DNA from: Oscillospiraceae bacterium
GTDB taxonomy: Bacteria; Bacillota; Clostridia; Oscillospirales; Oscillospiraceae
Assembly: GCA_017479425.1 (NCBI GenBank)
Contig: JAFVCD010000043.1
Coordinates: forward strand, 1 to 64,000
DNA: 64,000 nt
Direction: 5' to 3'
Positions 25,818-34,919 of the stretch are shown piece by piece; the first letter of the stretch is position 1, and the number at the start of each line of letters is the position of its first letter. The notes under the pieces are model-generated. The model made no database searches and had not been told where the DNA came from. It was given only the letters and a program-made list of their open reading frames with translations. A program made the position numbers and the translations under genes.

Positions 25818-25849
25818 CGGGCGGGCCACAGGACCCGCCCGTTTTTTTA
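25818..25849 (+). terminator. Terminator after mscS
   Basis: Stem CGGGCGGGCC-ACA-GGACCCGCCCG followed by seven T's. Confidence 0.85.
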
Positions 25850-25866
25850 TGATTAGTATAAAACTC

Positions 25867-25895
25867 TTGCAAAAAAATCGCGTATCGTATATAAT
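25867..25895 (+). promoter_or_regulatory. Promoter of glyQS
   Basis: TTGCAA (25867-25872), 17 bases, TATAAT (25890-25895). The leader is only about 50 bases, too short for a T-box riboswitch. Confidence 0.75.
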
Positions 25896-25948
25896 AATTC
25901 GGTTAAAATTTTTTTGCGCGGCAGCCGGTCGCGGGAAAGGTAAAAACA

Positions 25949-27346
25949 ATGAAAAATTCCGAAAAAACACTTGATATGATCGTAAACCTCTGTAAATCCA
26001 GAGGCTATATCTACCCCGGCAGCGAGATCTACGGCGGTCTCGCCAATTCCTGGGACTACGGCCCCCTCGGCGTTGAGTTCAAAAACAACGTCAAAAAGGC
26101 GTGGCTCAAGAAATTCGTTCAGGAATCCCAGTACAACGTGGGCCTTGACGCTGCTATCATAATGAACCCCCAGACCTGGATCACCACCGGTCACGTCGCG
26201 TCCTTCTCCGACCCGCTTCTCGACTGCAAGGCTTGCAAGGCCCGTCACCGCGCAGATAAGCTCATCGGCGATGAGTTCCCCGACGTCAACGTGGACGCTA
26301 TGAGCTTTGACGAGATGGACAAGTTCATCGCGGAGAACGACAAGATCGTCTGCCCCGTCTGCGGCAAGCACGATTTCACCCCGATCCGCAAGTTCAACCT
26401 CATGTTCAAGACCGCTATCGGCGTAACCGAGGACTCCAGCTCCACCGTATATCTCCGTCCGGAGACCGCGCAGGGCATATTCCTCAACTTTGCCAACGTT
26501 CAGCGCACCACCCGCCGCAAGCTGCCCTTCGGCGTCTGCCAGGTCGGCAAGGCGTTCCGCAACGAGATCACCCCGGGCAACTTCACCTTCCGTACCCGTG
26601 AGTTTGAGCAGATGGAGTGCGAATTCTTCTGCAAGCCCGGCACAGACCTTGAGTGGTTCGCTTATTGGAAAAATTTCTGCATAAACTGGCTCAAGAGCCT
26701 CGGAATAAAGGAGGAGAACCTCCGCTACCGCGATCACGAGGCGGCTGAGCTTGCCTTCTACTCCAAGGCGACGACCGATATCGAGTACGCCTTCCCGTTC
26801 ACCGATTGGGGCGAGCTCTGGGGAATTGCCGACCGCACCGATTACGACCTCGGCCGCCATCAGGAGGCATCGGGCAAGGATCTCACCTACTACGATCAGG
26901 AGGCCAACGAACACTACATTCCTTACGTCATCGAGCCTTCTCTCGGCTGCGACCGCGTTGCTCTCGCATTCCTCTGCGAGGCTTATGACGAGGAGCATAT
27001 GGTCGACGCAAACGGCAAGGAGGACGTCCGCACTGTTCTCCGACTTCACCCGTTCCTCGCACCCTTCAAGTGCGCCGTTCTTCCGCTCTCCAAGAAGCTC
27101 TCCGACAAGGCTATGGAGCTTCGGGGTGAGCTTGCCAAGGACTTCATGGTGGACTTCGACGACGCAGGCTCCATCGGCAAGAGATACCGCCGCGAGGACG
27201 AGATCGGCACTCCGTTCTGCGTGACCTACGATTTCGACACTGAGAACGACGGCTGCGTCACAGTCCGCGAGCGCGACAGCATGCAGCAGGTCAGAATCCC
27301 CATAACAGAGCTTAAGAGCTACATCGCCGAGCGCGTAAACTTCTGA
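25949..27346 (+). CDS. glyQS: Glycyl-tRNA synthetase, alpha2 type
   Basis: 465 residues. Class II synthetase of the single-chain dimeric type: motif 1 region [19 protein letters not shown], motif 2 [20 protein letters not shown], motif 3 [12 protein letters not shown]; the C-terminal anticodon domain includes [20 protein letters not shown]. An insertion with two CxxC pairs (CKAC and CPVCG) may bind zinc. It attaches glycine to tRNA-Gly. Codon use suggests high expression. It is followed after one base by the LtaS-like gene. Confidence 0.95.
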   Translation: MKNSEKTLDMIVNLCKSRGYIYPGSEIYGGLANSWDYGPLGVEFKNNVKKAWLKKFVQESQYNVGLDAAIIMNPQTWITTGHVASFSDPLLDCKACKARHRADKLIGDEFPDVNVDAMSFDEMDKFIAENDKIVCPVCGKHDFTPIRKFNLMFKTAIGVTEDSSSTVYLRPETAQGIFLNFANVQRTTRRKLPFGVCQVGKAFRNEITPGNFTFRTREFEQMECEFFCKPGTDLEWFAYWKNFCINWLKSLGIKEENLRYRDHEAAELAFYSKATTDIEYAFPFTDWGELWGIADRTDYDLGRHQEASGKDLTYYDQEANEHYIPYVIEPSLGCDRVALAFLCEAYDEEHMVDANGKEDVRTVLRLHPFLAPFKCAVLPLSKKLSDKAMELRGELAKDFMVDFDDAGSIGKRYRREDEIGTPFCVTYDFDTENDGCVTVRERDSMQQVRIPITELKSYIAERVNF

Positions 27347-27347
27347 T

Positions 27348-29213
27348 ATGCGCTCTCTGTGGGATACGATATACTATAACCGGGGACGCGGCGCCTCCAA
27401 CGGCAACAACTATTGGAAAAAATACGCCGTACCCCACTATATACTCTGCGGCGCAGTATGCCTGCTCCTCGGCATAGGCATAGGGCTTGCGAGCCTTTTT
27501 GTCTGCTCGGCTTACCGCGATAACCTCGGCTGGGAGATGTTTCTGAGCTATCTACGCTCTCCGCTCATCCTTCTTCTGAACCTTGTGCCGCCGGTGCTGC
27601 TCATCGGGGCGTTCTACTTCGCCTTCGGCAGACTCTGGGCGGGATTTCTCGCAGGCGGCGGGATAGTCACGGTGCTGAGCCTCATTGACTACTACAAGAT
27701 CCGTCTGCGCACCGAGCCCTTTACAGCGTCGGATATCGCAATCGCGGGCGAGGCGGCGGGAATACTCGGCAGATACAGAATCGAAATTACCGGAAGAGCG
27801 GTGTTTATCGTCTGCGCCCTCGCTCTCGGCGTCTTTGCCGCGGCATTCCTCGCAAGGGGAAGGCTCAAAAAGTGGTGGGTAAGACTTCTCGGCGCGATAC
27901 TCTGCCTTGCCATTCTCGTTACGCTCTTCTTCACCGTCTACATTTCCGAAGGCGTTTACAGCGCCGCGACCAATGCTTCCGTGAGCTATGATCAGTGGGC
28001 GGAGCTTGACCGCTTCGTGTCTAAGGGCTTTGTTTACCCTTTTCTGAACTCGGCAAAGATATTTGCCGCCGGCTCGCTTCAGGGCTACTCTGAGGCGGCT
28101 GCAAAGGCGGAGCTCGACAGATTTGCCGACGAGACGATCCCCGAGGATAAAAAGGTCAACATCATCGCCGTTCAGCTTGAGGCGTTTACCGATCTCGGGG
28201 AGCGCGGCGTGAACGTCAGGGAATCTGTATATGCTCCGTTTCACGCGCTTCAGCAGGAGTCGCTCACCGGGCGCTTCGTCGCAAACACCTTCGGCGGCGG
28301 AACCAACATCTCCGAGCGCAGCTTTGTGACGGGTTACCCGAATATCGAGGAGTTTCAGAGCTATACCGATTCCTTTGCGTGGTACCTTCGCAGTCAGGGC
28401 TACGCGACCGAGGGCTTCCACCCCTACGACGACTGGTTTTACAGCAGGGTGGATATAAATAAAATGCTCGGCTTTGAGCGATACTACTTTTCCGATTCGC
28501 GCCCCGAAACGGACAAGTCCGACGCGCGTCTTTTCTCACGCATCCTTGAGCTGTGGGAAAACCGCGATAAGTCAAGGCCATATTTTAACTTTTCAATCTC
28601 ATTTCAGAACCACGGCGGCTATAATCAAAATGAAAGCCCCGCTGAGCCGATGCTCGAGCGCGGCTCTATGAGCGATTCGAGCTACAACATTCTCAATAAC
28701 TACCTCACCGGAGTCGCCGATACAACGCAGAGAATGTACGACTTCTGTCACTACTTCGACAAGGAGAGCGCGCCGGTCGTCGTTGTGTTCTACGGCGACC
28801 ATATGCCGTGGATGGGCGACAGCAACAGCGTTATAAGCGAGCTCGGGATAAACGTAGACCTCGGCACCGAGGAGGGCTTTTTCAACTACTACTCGACCCC
28901 ATACATAGTATGGGCGAACGCCGCTGCGAAGCGCGTTTCCTCCGGCACGTTTACGGGAGAGGGCGGCGATATGTCCGCCTGCTTCCTTATGGACAGGGTG
29001 TTTGAGGAGATCGGTGTCAGCGGCAGCGCATATATGCAGCTTGAGCGCGAGGTCAGAGACACGGTGGATATCATAAACACCACAGGAATCTGGCGCTGCG
29101 GCGGCGTTTTCACGCGTTCGCCGGAGGGTGAGGCGCGAGAGGAGCTCAACCGCCTGCTCTTCGCTCAAAAATACACGAAGGAACACTTTAAGTACGGGGA
29201 GCTGACTGAATGA
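27348..29213 (+). CDS. LtaS-like membrane sulfatase-fold phosphoglycerol transferase
   Basis: 621 residues. Five membrane segments in the first ~210 residues, then an extracytoplasmic alkaline-phosphatase/sulfatase fold. Family signatures: VQLEAFTDL (metal-binding Glu), GGGTNISERSFVTGYPN (the Thr nucleophile of LtaS), and FYGDHMPWMG (metal-binding Asp-His). Such enzymes move glycerol phosphate from phosphatidylglycerol to a lipid or glycan acceptor outside the cell, making lipoteichoic acid or decorating polymers. The acceptor cannot be told. The ATG is one base after glyQS and its end overlaps the next gene by four bases. Confidence 0.88.
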   Translation: MRSLWDTIYYNRGRGASNGNNYWKKYAVPHYILCGAVCLLLGIGIGLASLFVCSAYRDNLGWEMFLSYLRSPLILLLNLVPPVLLIGAFYFAFGRLWAGFLAGGGIVTVLSLIDYYKIRLRTEPFTASDIAIAGEAAGILGRYRIEITGRAVFIVCALALGVFAAAFLARGRLKKWWVRLLGAILCLAILVTLFFTVYISEGVYSAATNASVSYDQWAELDRFVSKGFVYPFLNSAKIFAAGSLQGYSEAAAKAELDRFADETIPEDKKVNIIAVQLEAFTDLGERGVNVRESVYAPFHALQQESLTGRFVANTFGGGTNISERSFVTGYPNIEEFQSYTDSFAWYLRSQGYATEGFHPYDDWFYSRVDINKMLGFERYYFSDSRPETDKSDARLFSRILELWENRDKSRPYFNFSISFQNHGGYNQNESPAEPMLERGSMSDSSYNILNNYLTGVADTTQRMYDFCHYFDKESAPVVVVFYGDHMPWMGDSNSVISELGINVDLGTEEGFFNYYSTPYIVWANAAAKRVSSGTFTGEGGDMSACFLMDRVFEEIGVSGSAYMQLEREVRDTVDIINTTGIWRCGGVFTRSPEGEAREELNRLLFAQKYTKEHFKYGELTE

Positions 29214-29548
29214 ACGCGGGCGAGAGCTTTGTGAAGTGGATAAGACCCGCCGGCGCCGCGGTGATACTCGGACTGTTCATAATCGTCACGATTATGCTCT
29301 TTACCGTAAAGGGCGTTGCCGTAGAGGGCTATACTCCCTCCGAGAGCCGCGAATACTACTCTCAGCACATCGACGAGCTGTGCGATGAGGTTAACGAGCG
29401 CCTTATTCCGAGGATGGGTCTTGAGGGCGTTGCCTGCGAGGTCAGAAGCGGCATTATCGCCGTATCCGGCGAAAAGGAGAGCGTTCAGAAGCTTCGTTTT
29501 GCCGTTATCCACTATTTTAACGAGAATCAGTTTGCTTTCAGCGAGTAA
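29210..29548 (+). CDS. Small single-pass membrane protein, function unknown
   Basis: 112 residues. One membrane segment (PAGAAVILGLFIIVTIMLFTV, about 13-33), then a ~78-residue extracytoplasmic domain with a predicted helix-strand pattern (EYYSQHIDELCDEVNERLIP ... VSGEKESVQKLRFAV). I do not recognise the family. It overlaps the LtaS-like gene by ATGA, so it may be a partner of that enzyme (inference). Confidence 0.7.
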   Translation: MNAGESFVKWIRPAGAAVILGLFIIVTIMLFTVKGVAVEGYTPSESREYYSQHIDELCDEVNERLIPRMGLEGVACEVRSGIIAVSGEKESVQKLRFAVIHYFNENQFAFSE

Positions 29549-29549
29549 C

Positions 29550-29582
29550 GTAGGGGCGGGTCTCTGTGCCCGCCCTTTTTTT
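29550..29582 (+). terminator. Terminator with repeated sequence
   Basis: GTAGGGGCGGGTCTCTGTGC then CCGCCC and eight T's. Apart from one base it repeats the minus-strand terminator at 12055-12080, so it is a dispersed terminator-type repeat. Confidence 0.8.
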
Positions 29583-29600
29583 ATTGAACGGAGGTACACT

Positions 29601-30947
29601 ATGGACACAATCGCCGCCATCGCAACGGGTCACGAACGCAGCGCCATCGGAATCGTGAGAGTTTCCGGAGATCGGGCGATAGAGCTTGCGGAGCGGGTTT
29701 TCAGGACAAAAGCACGCTCTTTGGAGCCGAAAAGGCTGTATTTCGGAGAATTTTTGAACTCTGACGGCGAAGTCATCGACCACTGCCTCTGCACCGTTTC
29801 CCGCGCGCCCGCTTCATACACCGGCGAGGACACCGCGGAGTTTCAGTGCCACGGCTCGCCCGTAGTGCTCGGCGAGGCACTCAGAACGCTCTTCAAGCTC
29901 GGCGCGAGGCAGGCTGAGGCAGGGGAGTTCACGAAGCGAGCCTTTCTCAACGGAAAGATGGATCTCACCGGCGCCGAGGCTGTCGTAGACCTCATCGACG
30001 CGGAGAGCATTTCCGCCGCTAAAGAGGCCGCAAAACAGCTTGGCGGCGCGGTTTTTGAGAAAATTGATGATATTTACGGGAAAATAGTTAACATAATATC
30101 GGATTTTCAGGTTACGATAGACTTTCCAGACGATGAAACTCCGGATTTTGTGCTTGCGGAAAAACGCGAAACGCTCGCAAACGCGGAAAAGACTCTTGCT
30201 TCCCTCGCCGAAAGCTTTGAAAACGGCGGCAGATACCTGAAGAGCGGCGTGCCCTGCGCGCTTATCGGGCGGCCGAACGTCGGCAAAAGCTCGCTTCTGA
30301 ACGCGCTTGTGGGCTTTGACCGCGCCATAGTTACGCCGAAGGCGGGAACGACGCGCGACACGATAGAGGAGGTCGCCACGCTCGGCGGAGTTGCGCTTCG
30401 CCTTACTGACACCGCTGGACTCAGAGATACCGAGGATGAGATCGAGCGGGAGGGCGTTTCCCGATCGGTGCGCGCCGCGAAGTGCGCGGAGCTTGTGATC
30501 GGAGTTTTTGACGGGTCTGAGCCGCTCTCACCCGATGACGAGGCGACGATAGCTGAGCTTGAGGGCGCGGGAAGAGGCGTTGCGCTTGTCAATAAATGCG
30601 ACAAAAACCGCGTTTTAGAACTTGAACTGCCCGAAAAAGTTCCTGTTTTCGAGGTTGCTGCAAAGACCGGAGAAGGACTTGACGCGCTTGCGGAATTTGT
30701 GAAGGGCGCCTTTACCGCGCAGGATAAAAACGCTGTTACGATAACGAGCGCGAGGCAGTTTGAGGCGGTGCGCGCGGCGCGAAGAGCGCTCGGCGCGGCG
30801 ATAGAGGGCCTCGACTTCGGTCTTACGCCCGATGCCGTTCTCACCGAGCTGGAGGACGCCGCTGTATCCCTTGCGAAGATGACGGGAAGAAGGGTAACTG
30901 ACGATGTTGTTCACGATATTTTCTCCCGTTTTTGCGTCGGTAAATGA
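29601..30947 (+). CDS. mnmE: tRNA modification GTPase MnmE
   Basis: 448 residues from the ATG after GGAGG. N-terminal tetrahydrofolate-binding domain (IAAIATGHERSAIGIVRVSG), helical domain, and an inserted Ras-like GTPase with G1 GRPNVGKSSLLNAL, G2 around GTTRDTIEE, G3 DTAGLRDT and G4 NKCD. It ends in FCVGK, where the conserved catalytic Cys of the C-x-GK tail is present. With MnmG it places the aminomethyl group on wobble U34 of certain tRNAs. mnmG is not in this window. Confidence 0.96.
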   Translation: MDTIAAIATGHERSAIGIVRVSGDRAIELAERVFRTKARSLEPKRLYFGEFLNSDGEVIDHCLCTVSRAPASYTGEDTAEFQCHGSPVVLGEALRTLFKLGARQAEAGEFTKRAFLNGKMDLTGAEAVVDLIDAESISAAKEAAKQLGGAVFEKIDDIYGKIVNIISDFQVTIDFPDDETPDFVLAEKRETLANAEKTLASLAESFENGGRYLKSGVPCALIGRPNVGKSSLLNALVGFDRAIVTPKAGTTRDTIEEVATLGGVALRLTDTAGLRDTEDEIEREGVSRSVRAAKCAELVIGVFDGSEPLSPDDEATIAELEGAGRGVALVNKCDKNRVLELELPEKVPVFEVAAKTGEGLDALAEFVKGAFTAQDKNAVTITSARQFEAVRAARRALGAAIEGLDFGLTPDAVLTELEDAAVSLAKMTGRRVTDDVVHDIFSRFCVGK

Positions 30948-30957
30948 AATAAATTTA

Positions 30958-30986
30958 TTGCAAACGGCAATAAAGGTTGATATAAT
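30958..30986 (+). promoter_or_regulatory. Promoter of ppdK
   Basis: TTGCAA (30958-30963), 17 bases, TATAAT (30981-30986), 43 bases before the ATG. Confidence 0.8.
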
Positions 30987-31028
30987 ACTATTGTTAAATC
31001 TAAAATTAACCAAGGAGGAATATTGCTA

Positions 31029-33671
31029 ATGAGCAAGAAATACGTCTACCTCTTCTCCGAGGGCAACGCAACCATGCGTGAGCTTCTCGGCGGAAAGGGC
31101 GCTAACCTCGCAGAGATGACCAACATCGGACTTCCCGTACCTCAGGGCTTTACCATCACCACTGAGGCCTGCACCCAGTATTATGATGACGGCCGCAAGA
31201 TCAACGATGAAATCATGGCGCAGATCATGGAGTATGTCGCCAAGATGGAGGAGCTGAACGGAAAGAAGTTCGGCGACCTCAAGAATCCTCTTCTCGTTTC
31301 CGTCCGTTCCGGCGCCCGCGCCTCCATGCCCGGCATGATGGACACCATCCTCAACCTCGGTCTTAACGACGACGTCGTTGCCGCTATGATCGCCGGCAAC
31401 CCCGACCCCAAGTTCGAGCGCTTTGTCTATGACTCCTATCGCCGCTTCATCCAGATGTTCTCCGACGTCGTTATGGAGGTCGGCAAGAAGTACTTTGAGC
31501 AGCTCATCGACAAGATGAAGGAGGAGAAGGGCGTCAAGTTCGACGTCGAGCTCACCGCCGCAGACCTCAAGGAGCTTGCAAAGCAGTTCAAGGCTGAGTA
31601 TAAGGATAAGATCGGCGAGGAGTTCCCCTCCGACCCGAAGGTTCAGCTCTACGAAGCTATCCGCGCAGTATTCCGCTCCTGGGATAACCCCCGCGCTAAC
31701 GTATATCGCCGTGATAACGATATCCCCTATTCCTGGGGTACCGCTGTCAACGTAATGCCCATGGTATTCGGTAACCTCAACGAGAATTCCGGCACCGGCG
31801 TTGCCTTCACCCGCGACCCCGCCACCGGCGAGAAGAAGCTCATGGGCGAGTTCCTTACCAATGCTCAGGGCGAGGACGTCGTCGCCGGCGTTCGCACCCC
31901 GATGCCCATCACCGAGATGGCAAACAAGTTCCCCGAGGCTTATAAGCAGTTCATCGAGGTCTGCGCCACCCTCGAGGAGCATTACCGCGATATGCAGGAT
32001 ATGGAGTTCACCGTTGAAAACGGCAAGCTCTATATGCTCCAGTGCCGCTCCGGCAAGCGTACCGCAAAGGCTGCTCTCAAGATCGCCTGCGACCTCATTG
32101 ACGAGGGCATGATCGACGAGAAGAAGGCGGTTCTCATGATCGACCCGAGAAACCTCGACACCCTTCTCCACCCGCAGTTCGACGCCGCCGCACTCAAGGC
32201 CGCCGTTCCTATGGGCAAGGGCCTCGGCGCTTCCCCCGGCGCTGCCGCCGGTAAGATCGTATTCTCCGCTGAGGACGCAGAGGCTTGGGCAGCAAGAGGC
32301 GAGAAGGTCGTTCTTGTACGCCTTGAGACCAGCCCCGAGGACATCACCGGCATGAAGGTAAGCCAGGGCATCCTCACCGTCCGCGGCGGTATGACCAGCC
32401 ACGCCGCCGTTGTTGCCCGCGGAATGGGCACATGCTGCGTATCCGGCTGCGGCGATATCATCATGGACGAGGAGAATAAGCAGTTCACCCTCGCAGGCAA
32501 GACCTTCCATGAGGGCGACGAGATCTCCATCGACGGCTCCACCGGCAACATCTACGACGGACTTATCAAGACCGTTGACGCTGAGATCGCCGGCGAGTTC
32601 GGCAGAATTATGGCGCTTGCCGACAAGTACCGCGTGCTCAAGGTTCGCACCAACGCTGACACTCCGCGCGACGCAAAGAAGGCTCGTGAGCTTGGCGCTG
32701 AGGGCATCGGCCTCTGCCGCACCGAGCATATGTTCTTCGAGGCTGACAGAATCGCAGCCTTCCGTGAGATGATCTGCTCCGATACCGTAGAGGAGCGCGA
32801 GGCGGCTCTTGCAAAGATCCTTCCTTATCAGCAGGGCGACTTCGAGAAGCTCTATGAGGCTCTTGAGGGCAACCCCGTCTGCATCCGCTTCCTCGATCCT
32901 CCTCTCCACGAGTTCGTTCCGACCACAGAAGAGGAGATCGAGCTGCTTGCCAAGACTCAGGGCAAGAGCGTTGAGACAATCAAGGCCATCATCCAGGGTC
33001 TCCATGAGTTCAACCCGATGATGGGTCACCGTGGCTGCCGTCTTGCCGTCACCTTCCCGGAGATTGCAAAGATGCAGACCCGTGCTGTTATCCGCGCAGC
33101 AATCAACGTTCAGAAGAAGCACTCTGACTGGACTGTTAAGCCCGAGATCATGATCCCGCTTGTCGGCGAGGTCAAGGAGCTTCAGTTTGTCAAGAAGATC
33201 GTTGTTGAGACCGCTGACGAGGAGATCGCCGCCGCCGGAATCGACCTCAAGTACGAGGTCGGCACCATGATCGAGATCCCGCGCGCCGCTCTCACCGCTG
33301 ACGATATCGCAGCCAACGCAGACTTCTTCTGCTTCGGTACCAACGACCTTACCCAGATGACCTACGGCTTCAGCCGTGACGACTCCGGTAAGTTCCTCGG
33401 CGCTTACTATGACGCAAAGATCCTCGAGAACGATCCGTTTGCCAAGCTCGACCAGATCGGCGTCGGCAAGCTCATGAAGATGGCGATCCAGCTCGGCAGA
33501 CCCGTAAATCCGAAGCTCCACGTCGGTATCTGCGGCGAGCACGGCGGCGACCCCGCCTCTGTCGAGTTCTGCCACAAGATCGGCCTCGACTATGTTTCCT
33601 GCAGCCCGTTCCGTGTACCCATCGCGCGTCTCGCTGCTGCTCAGGCTGCTATCAAGGAGCCCAGAGCGTAA
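31029..33671 (+). CDS. ppdK: Pyruvate, phosphate dikinase
   Basis: 880 residues from the ATG at 31029, ten bases after AGGAGG; an in-frame TTG two codons earlier is too close to the ribosome site. Three domains: N-terminal nucleotide-binding (GGKGANLAEM ... SVRSGARASMPGMMDTILNL), central swivelling phosphohistidine domain GGMTSHAAVVARGMG with catalytic His ~458, and the C-terminal PEP/pyruvate barrel ending CGEHGGDP. It interconverts pyruvate + ATP + Pi and PEP + AMP + PPi. In anaerobes it works in PPi-linked glycolysis or gluconeogenesis. Codon use is strongly biased, implying high expression. Confidence 0.97.
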   Translation: MSKKYVYLFSEGNATMRELLGGKGANLAEMTNIGLPVPQGFTITTEACTQYYDDGRKINDEIMAQIMEYVAKMEELNGKKFGDLKNPLLVSVRSGARASMPGMMDTILNLGLNDDVVAAMIAGNPDPKFERFVYDSYRRFIQMFSDVVMEVGKKYFEQLIDKMKEEKGVKFDVELTAADLKELAKQFKAEYKDKIGEEFPSDPKVQLYEAIRAVFRSWDNPRANVYRRDNDIPYSWGTAVNVMPMVFGNLNENSGTGVAFTRDPATGEKKLMGEFLTNAQGEDVVAGVRTPMPITEMANKFPEAYKQFIEVCATLEEHYRDMQDMEFTVENGKLYMLQCRSGKRTAKAALKIACDLIDEGMIDEKKAVLMIDPRNLDTLLHPQFDAAALKAAVPMGKGLGASPGAAAGKIVFSAEDAEAWAARGEKVVLVRLETSPEDITGMKVSQGILTVRGGMTSHAAVVARGMGTCCVSGCGDIIMDEENKQFTLAGKTFHEGDEISIDGSTGNIYDGLIKTVDAEIAGEFGRIMALADKYRVLKVRTNADTPRDAKKARELGAEGIGLCRTEHMFFEADRIAAFREMICSDTVEEREAALAKILPYQQGDFEKLYEALEGNPVCIRFLDPPLHEFVPTTEEEIELLAKTQGKSVETIKAIIQGLHEFNPMMGHRGCRLAVTFPEIAKMQTRAVIRAAINVQKKHSDWTVKPEIMIPLVGEVKELQFVKKIVVETADEEIAAAGIDLKYEVGTMIEIPRAALTADDIAANADFFCFGTNDLTQMTYGFSRDDSGKFLGAYYDAKILENDPFAKLDQIGVGKLMKMAIQLGRPVNPKLHVGICGEHGGDPASVEFCHKIGLDYVSCSPFRVPIARLAAAQAAIKEPRA

Positions 33672-33689
33672 GTTAAGCTTTCAATACTT

Positions 33690-33723
33690 GCTTCCCCGTC
33701 CCGATGAGGGACGGGGAAACTTT
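33690..33723 (+). terminator. Terminator of ppdK
   Basis: Stem TTCCCCGTCCC / GGGACGGGGAA with loop GATGA, then ACTTTTA. Confidence 0.75.
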
Positions 33724-33736
33724 TAGAGGTAGAGAA

Positions 33737-34909
33737 ATGTTCAGTATGATAAAATCCGAGGCGGAGCGGGAGCTGGATTATGCCGTTTCGCTGCGCCGAT
33801 ATTTTCACTCGCATCCGGAGCTGAGCCGCGGTGAAGCCGGCACTCAGGCGCGGATAATCGAGGAGCTTTCTAAAATCGGCATAAAGTGCGAGAAAATTGC
33901 GGAAACCGGCGTAATATGTTCTGTTTCCGGAACAAAAAAGGGCAAAACCATCGTTCTGCGCGCGGATATCGACGCTTTGCCGATCGAGGAAAAAAGCGAT
34001 AAGCCTTACCGCAGCCAAAATCCCGGACGTATGCACGCCTGCGGACACGACGTACACGCCGCAAGTCTTGTTACTGCGCTTAAAATCCTTTTCCGTCACA
34101 GGGAACAGCTGTGCGGCACGGTTGTCGCCGTGTTCCAGCCCGGCGAGGAGGACGGCTACGGCGGAGTTCTCTGCGCCGCTGACGAGAGAGTAAAGCGCGC
34201 TGACAGAGTTTTCGGACTTCACGTTGCTCCTGATTTGCCCGCCGGCACGGTTGCGGCGGTTAGTGGGCCGATAATGGCTTCGGTGGATATGTATCGCATC
34301 GAGGTTACGGGCAGGCAGAGCCATATCTCTCAGCCTCAGAACGGCGTGGACGCCGCACTTATCGCCGCCGAGATTCTCATAAGCCTGAAAAATATCCCGT
34401 CCGGACTATCCGACCCGCGGGAAAGCGTGCTTGTGGGCATAGGCTCGATACACGCCGGAACAAGCTACAATATCATCGCCGGAAGCGCATATCTTGACGG
34501 CACTATCCGTGCATTCAACGAAAAAGAGCGCGCGAAGGCAAAGGCAAATCTTGAGAAAATCGCCCGCCTTACCGCTGAAAAGTACGGCGGAGAAGCGAAG
34601 GTCGTCTACGATGGCCCGAGTCCGGCAGTGATAAATGACGAGGGCGTGACAGAGGACGTGTGCCGTGCTGCCCGGGAGCTTTTCGGCACAGAAAGGGTAG
34701 TTACAGAGCGCGAAAAAAGCTACGGCGGCGACGATTTCTCCTTCTTCCAGCAGGCGGCGCCCGGTACTTATGCGCTCATCGGCTCATCGGATAAGTCAAG
34801 ACCTGAAACCTGCGTTCCGGTGCATAACGAGCGTTTTGACGTGGACGAGAGCGCGCTTGTGACCGGCGCTGCGCTCTATGCCGGCGTTGCGCTGGATTAT
34901 CTCAGATAG
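33737..34909 (+). CDS. M20-family metal-dependent amidohydrolase
   Basis: 390 residues from the ATG at 33737. M20D features: RADIDALPIEE (first metal Asp region), HACGHDVHAASL, FQPGEEDGYGG (catalytic Glu) and a dimerisation domain around SHISQPQNGVDAA. Relatives hydrolyse N-acyl amino acids, hippurate or indole-acetyl conjugates, releasing the amino acid; the actual substrate is unknown. It is followed after ten bases by an MFS transporter, so the pair may import and process a conjugated compound (inference). Confidence 0.9.
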   Translation: MFSMIKSEAERELDYAVSLRRYFHSHPELSRGEAGTQARIIEELSKIGIKCEKIAETGVICSVSGTKKGKTIVLRADIDALPIEEKSDKPYRSQNPGRMHACGHDVHAASLVTALKILFRHREQLCGTVVAVFQPGEEDGYGGVLCAADERVKRADRVFGLHVAPDLPAGTVAAVSGPIMASVDMYRIEVTGRQSHISQPQNGVDAALIAAEILISLKNIPSGLSDPRESVLVGIGSIHAGTSYNIIAGSAYLDGTIRAFNEKERAKAKANLEKIARLTAEKYGGEAKVVYDGPSPAVINDEGVTEDVCRAARELFGTERVVTEREKSYGGDDFSFFQQAAPGTYALIGSSDKSRPETCVPVHNERFDVDESALVTGAALYAGVALDYLR

Positions 34910-34919
34910 GGGTGCTGAT

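Noticed and set aside
25849..25948. T-box riboswitch before glyQS
   Set aside because: The leader from the predicted promoter is only about 50 bases and has no T-box consensus or antiterminator.
27552..28421. 289-codon minus-strand frame across the LtaS-like gene
   Set aside because: Antisense shadow with no ribosome site; the sense frame has clear membrane segments and catalytic motifs.
31026..33575. 849-codon open frame on the minus strand across ppdK
   Set aside because: It is an antisense shadow of a GC-rich, codon-biased gene. It has no ribosome site, its composition is repetitive (L, D, E, G), and ppdK is certain.
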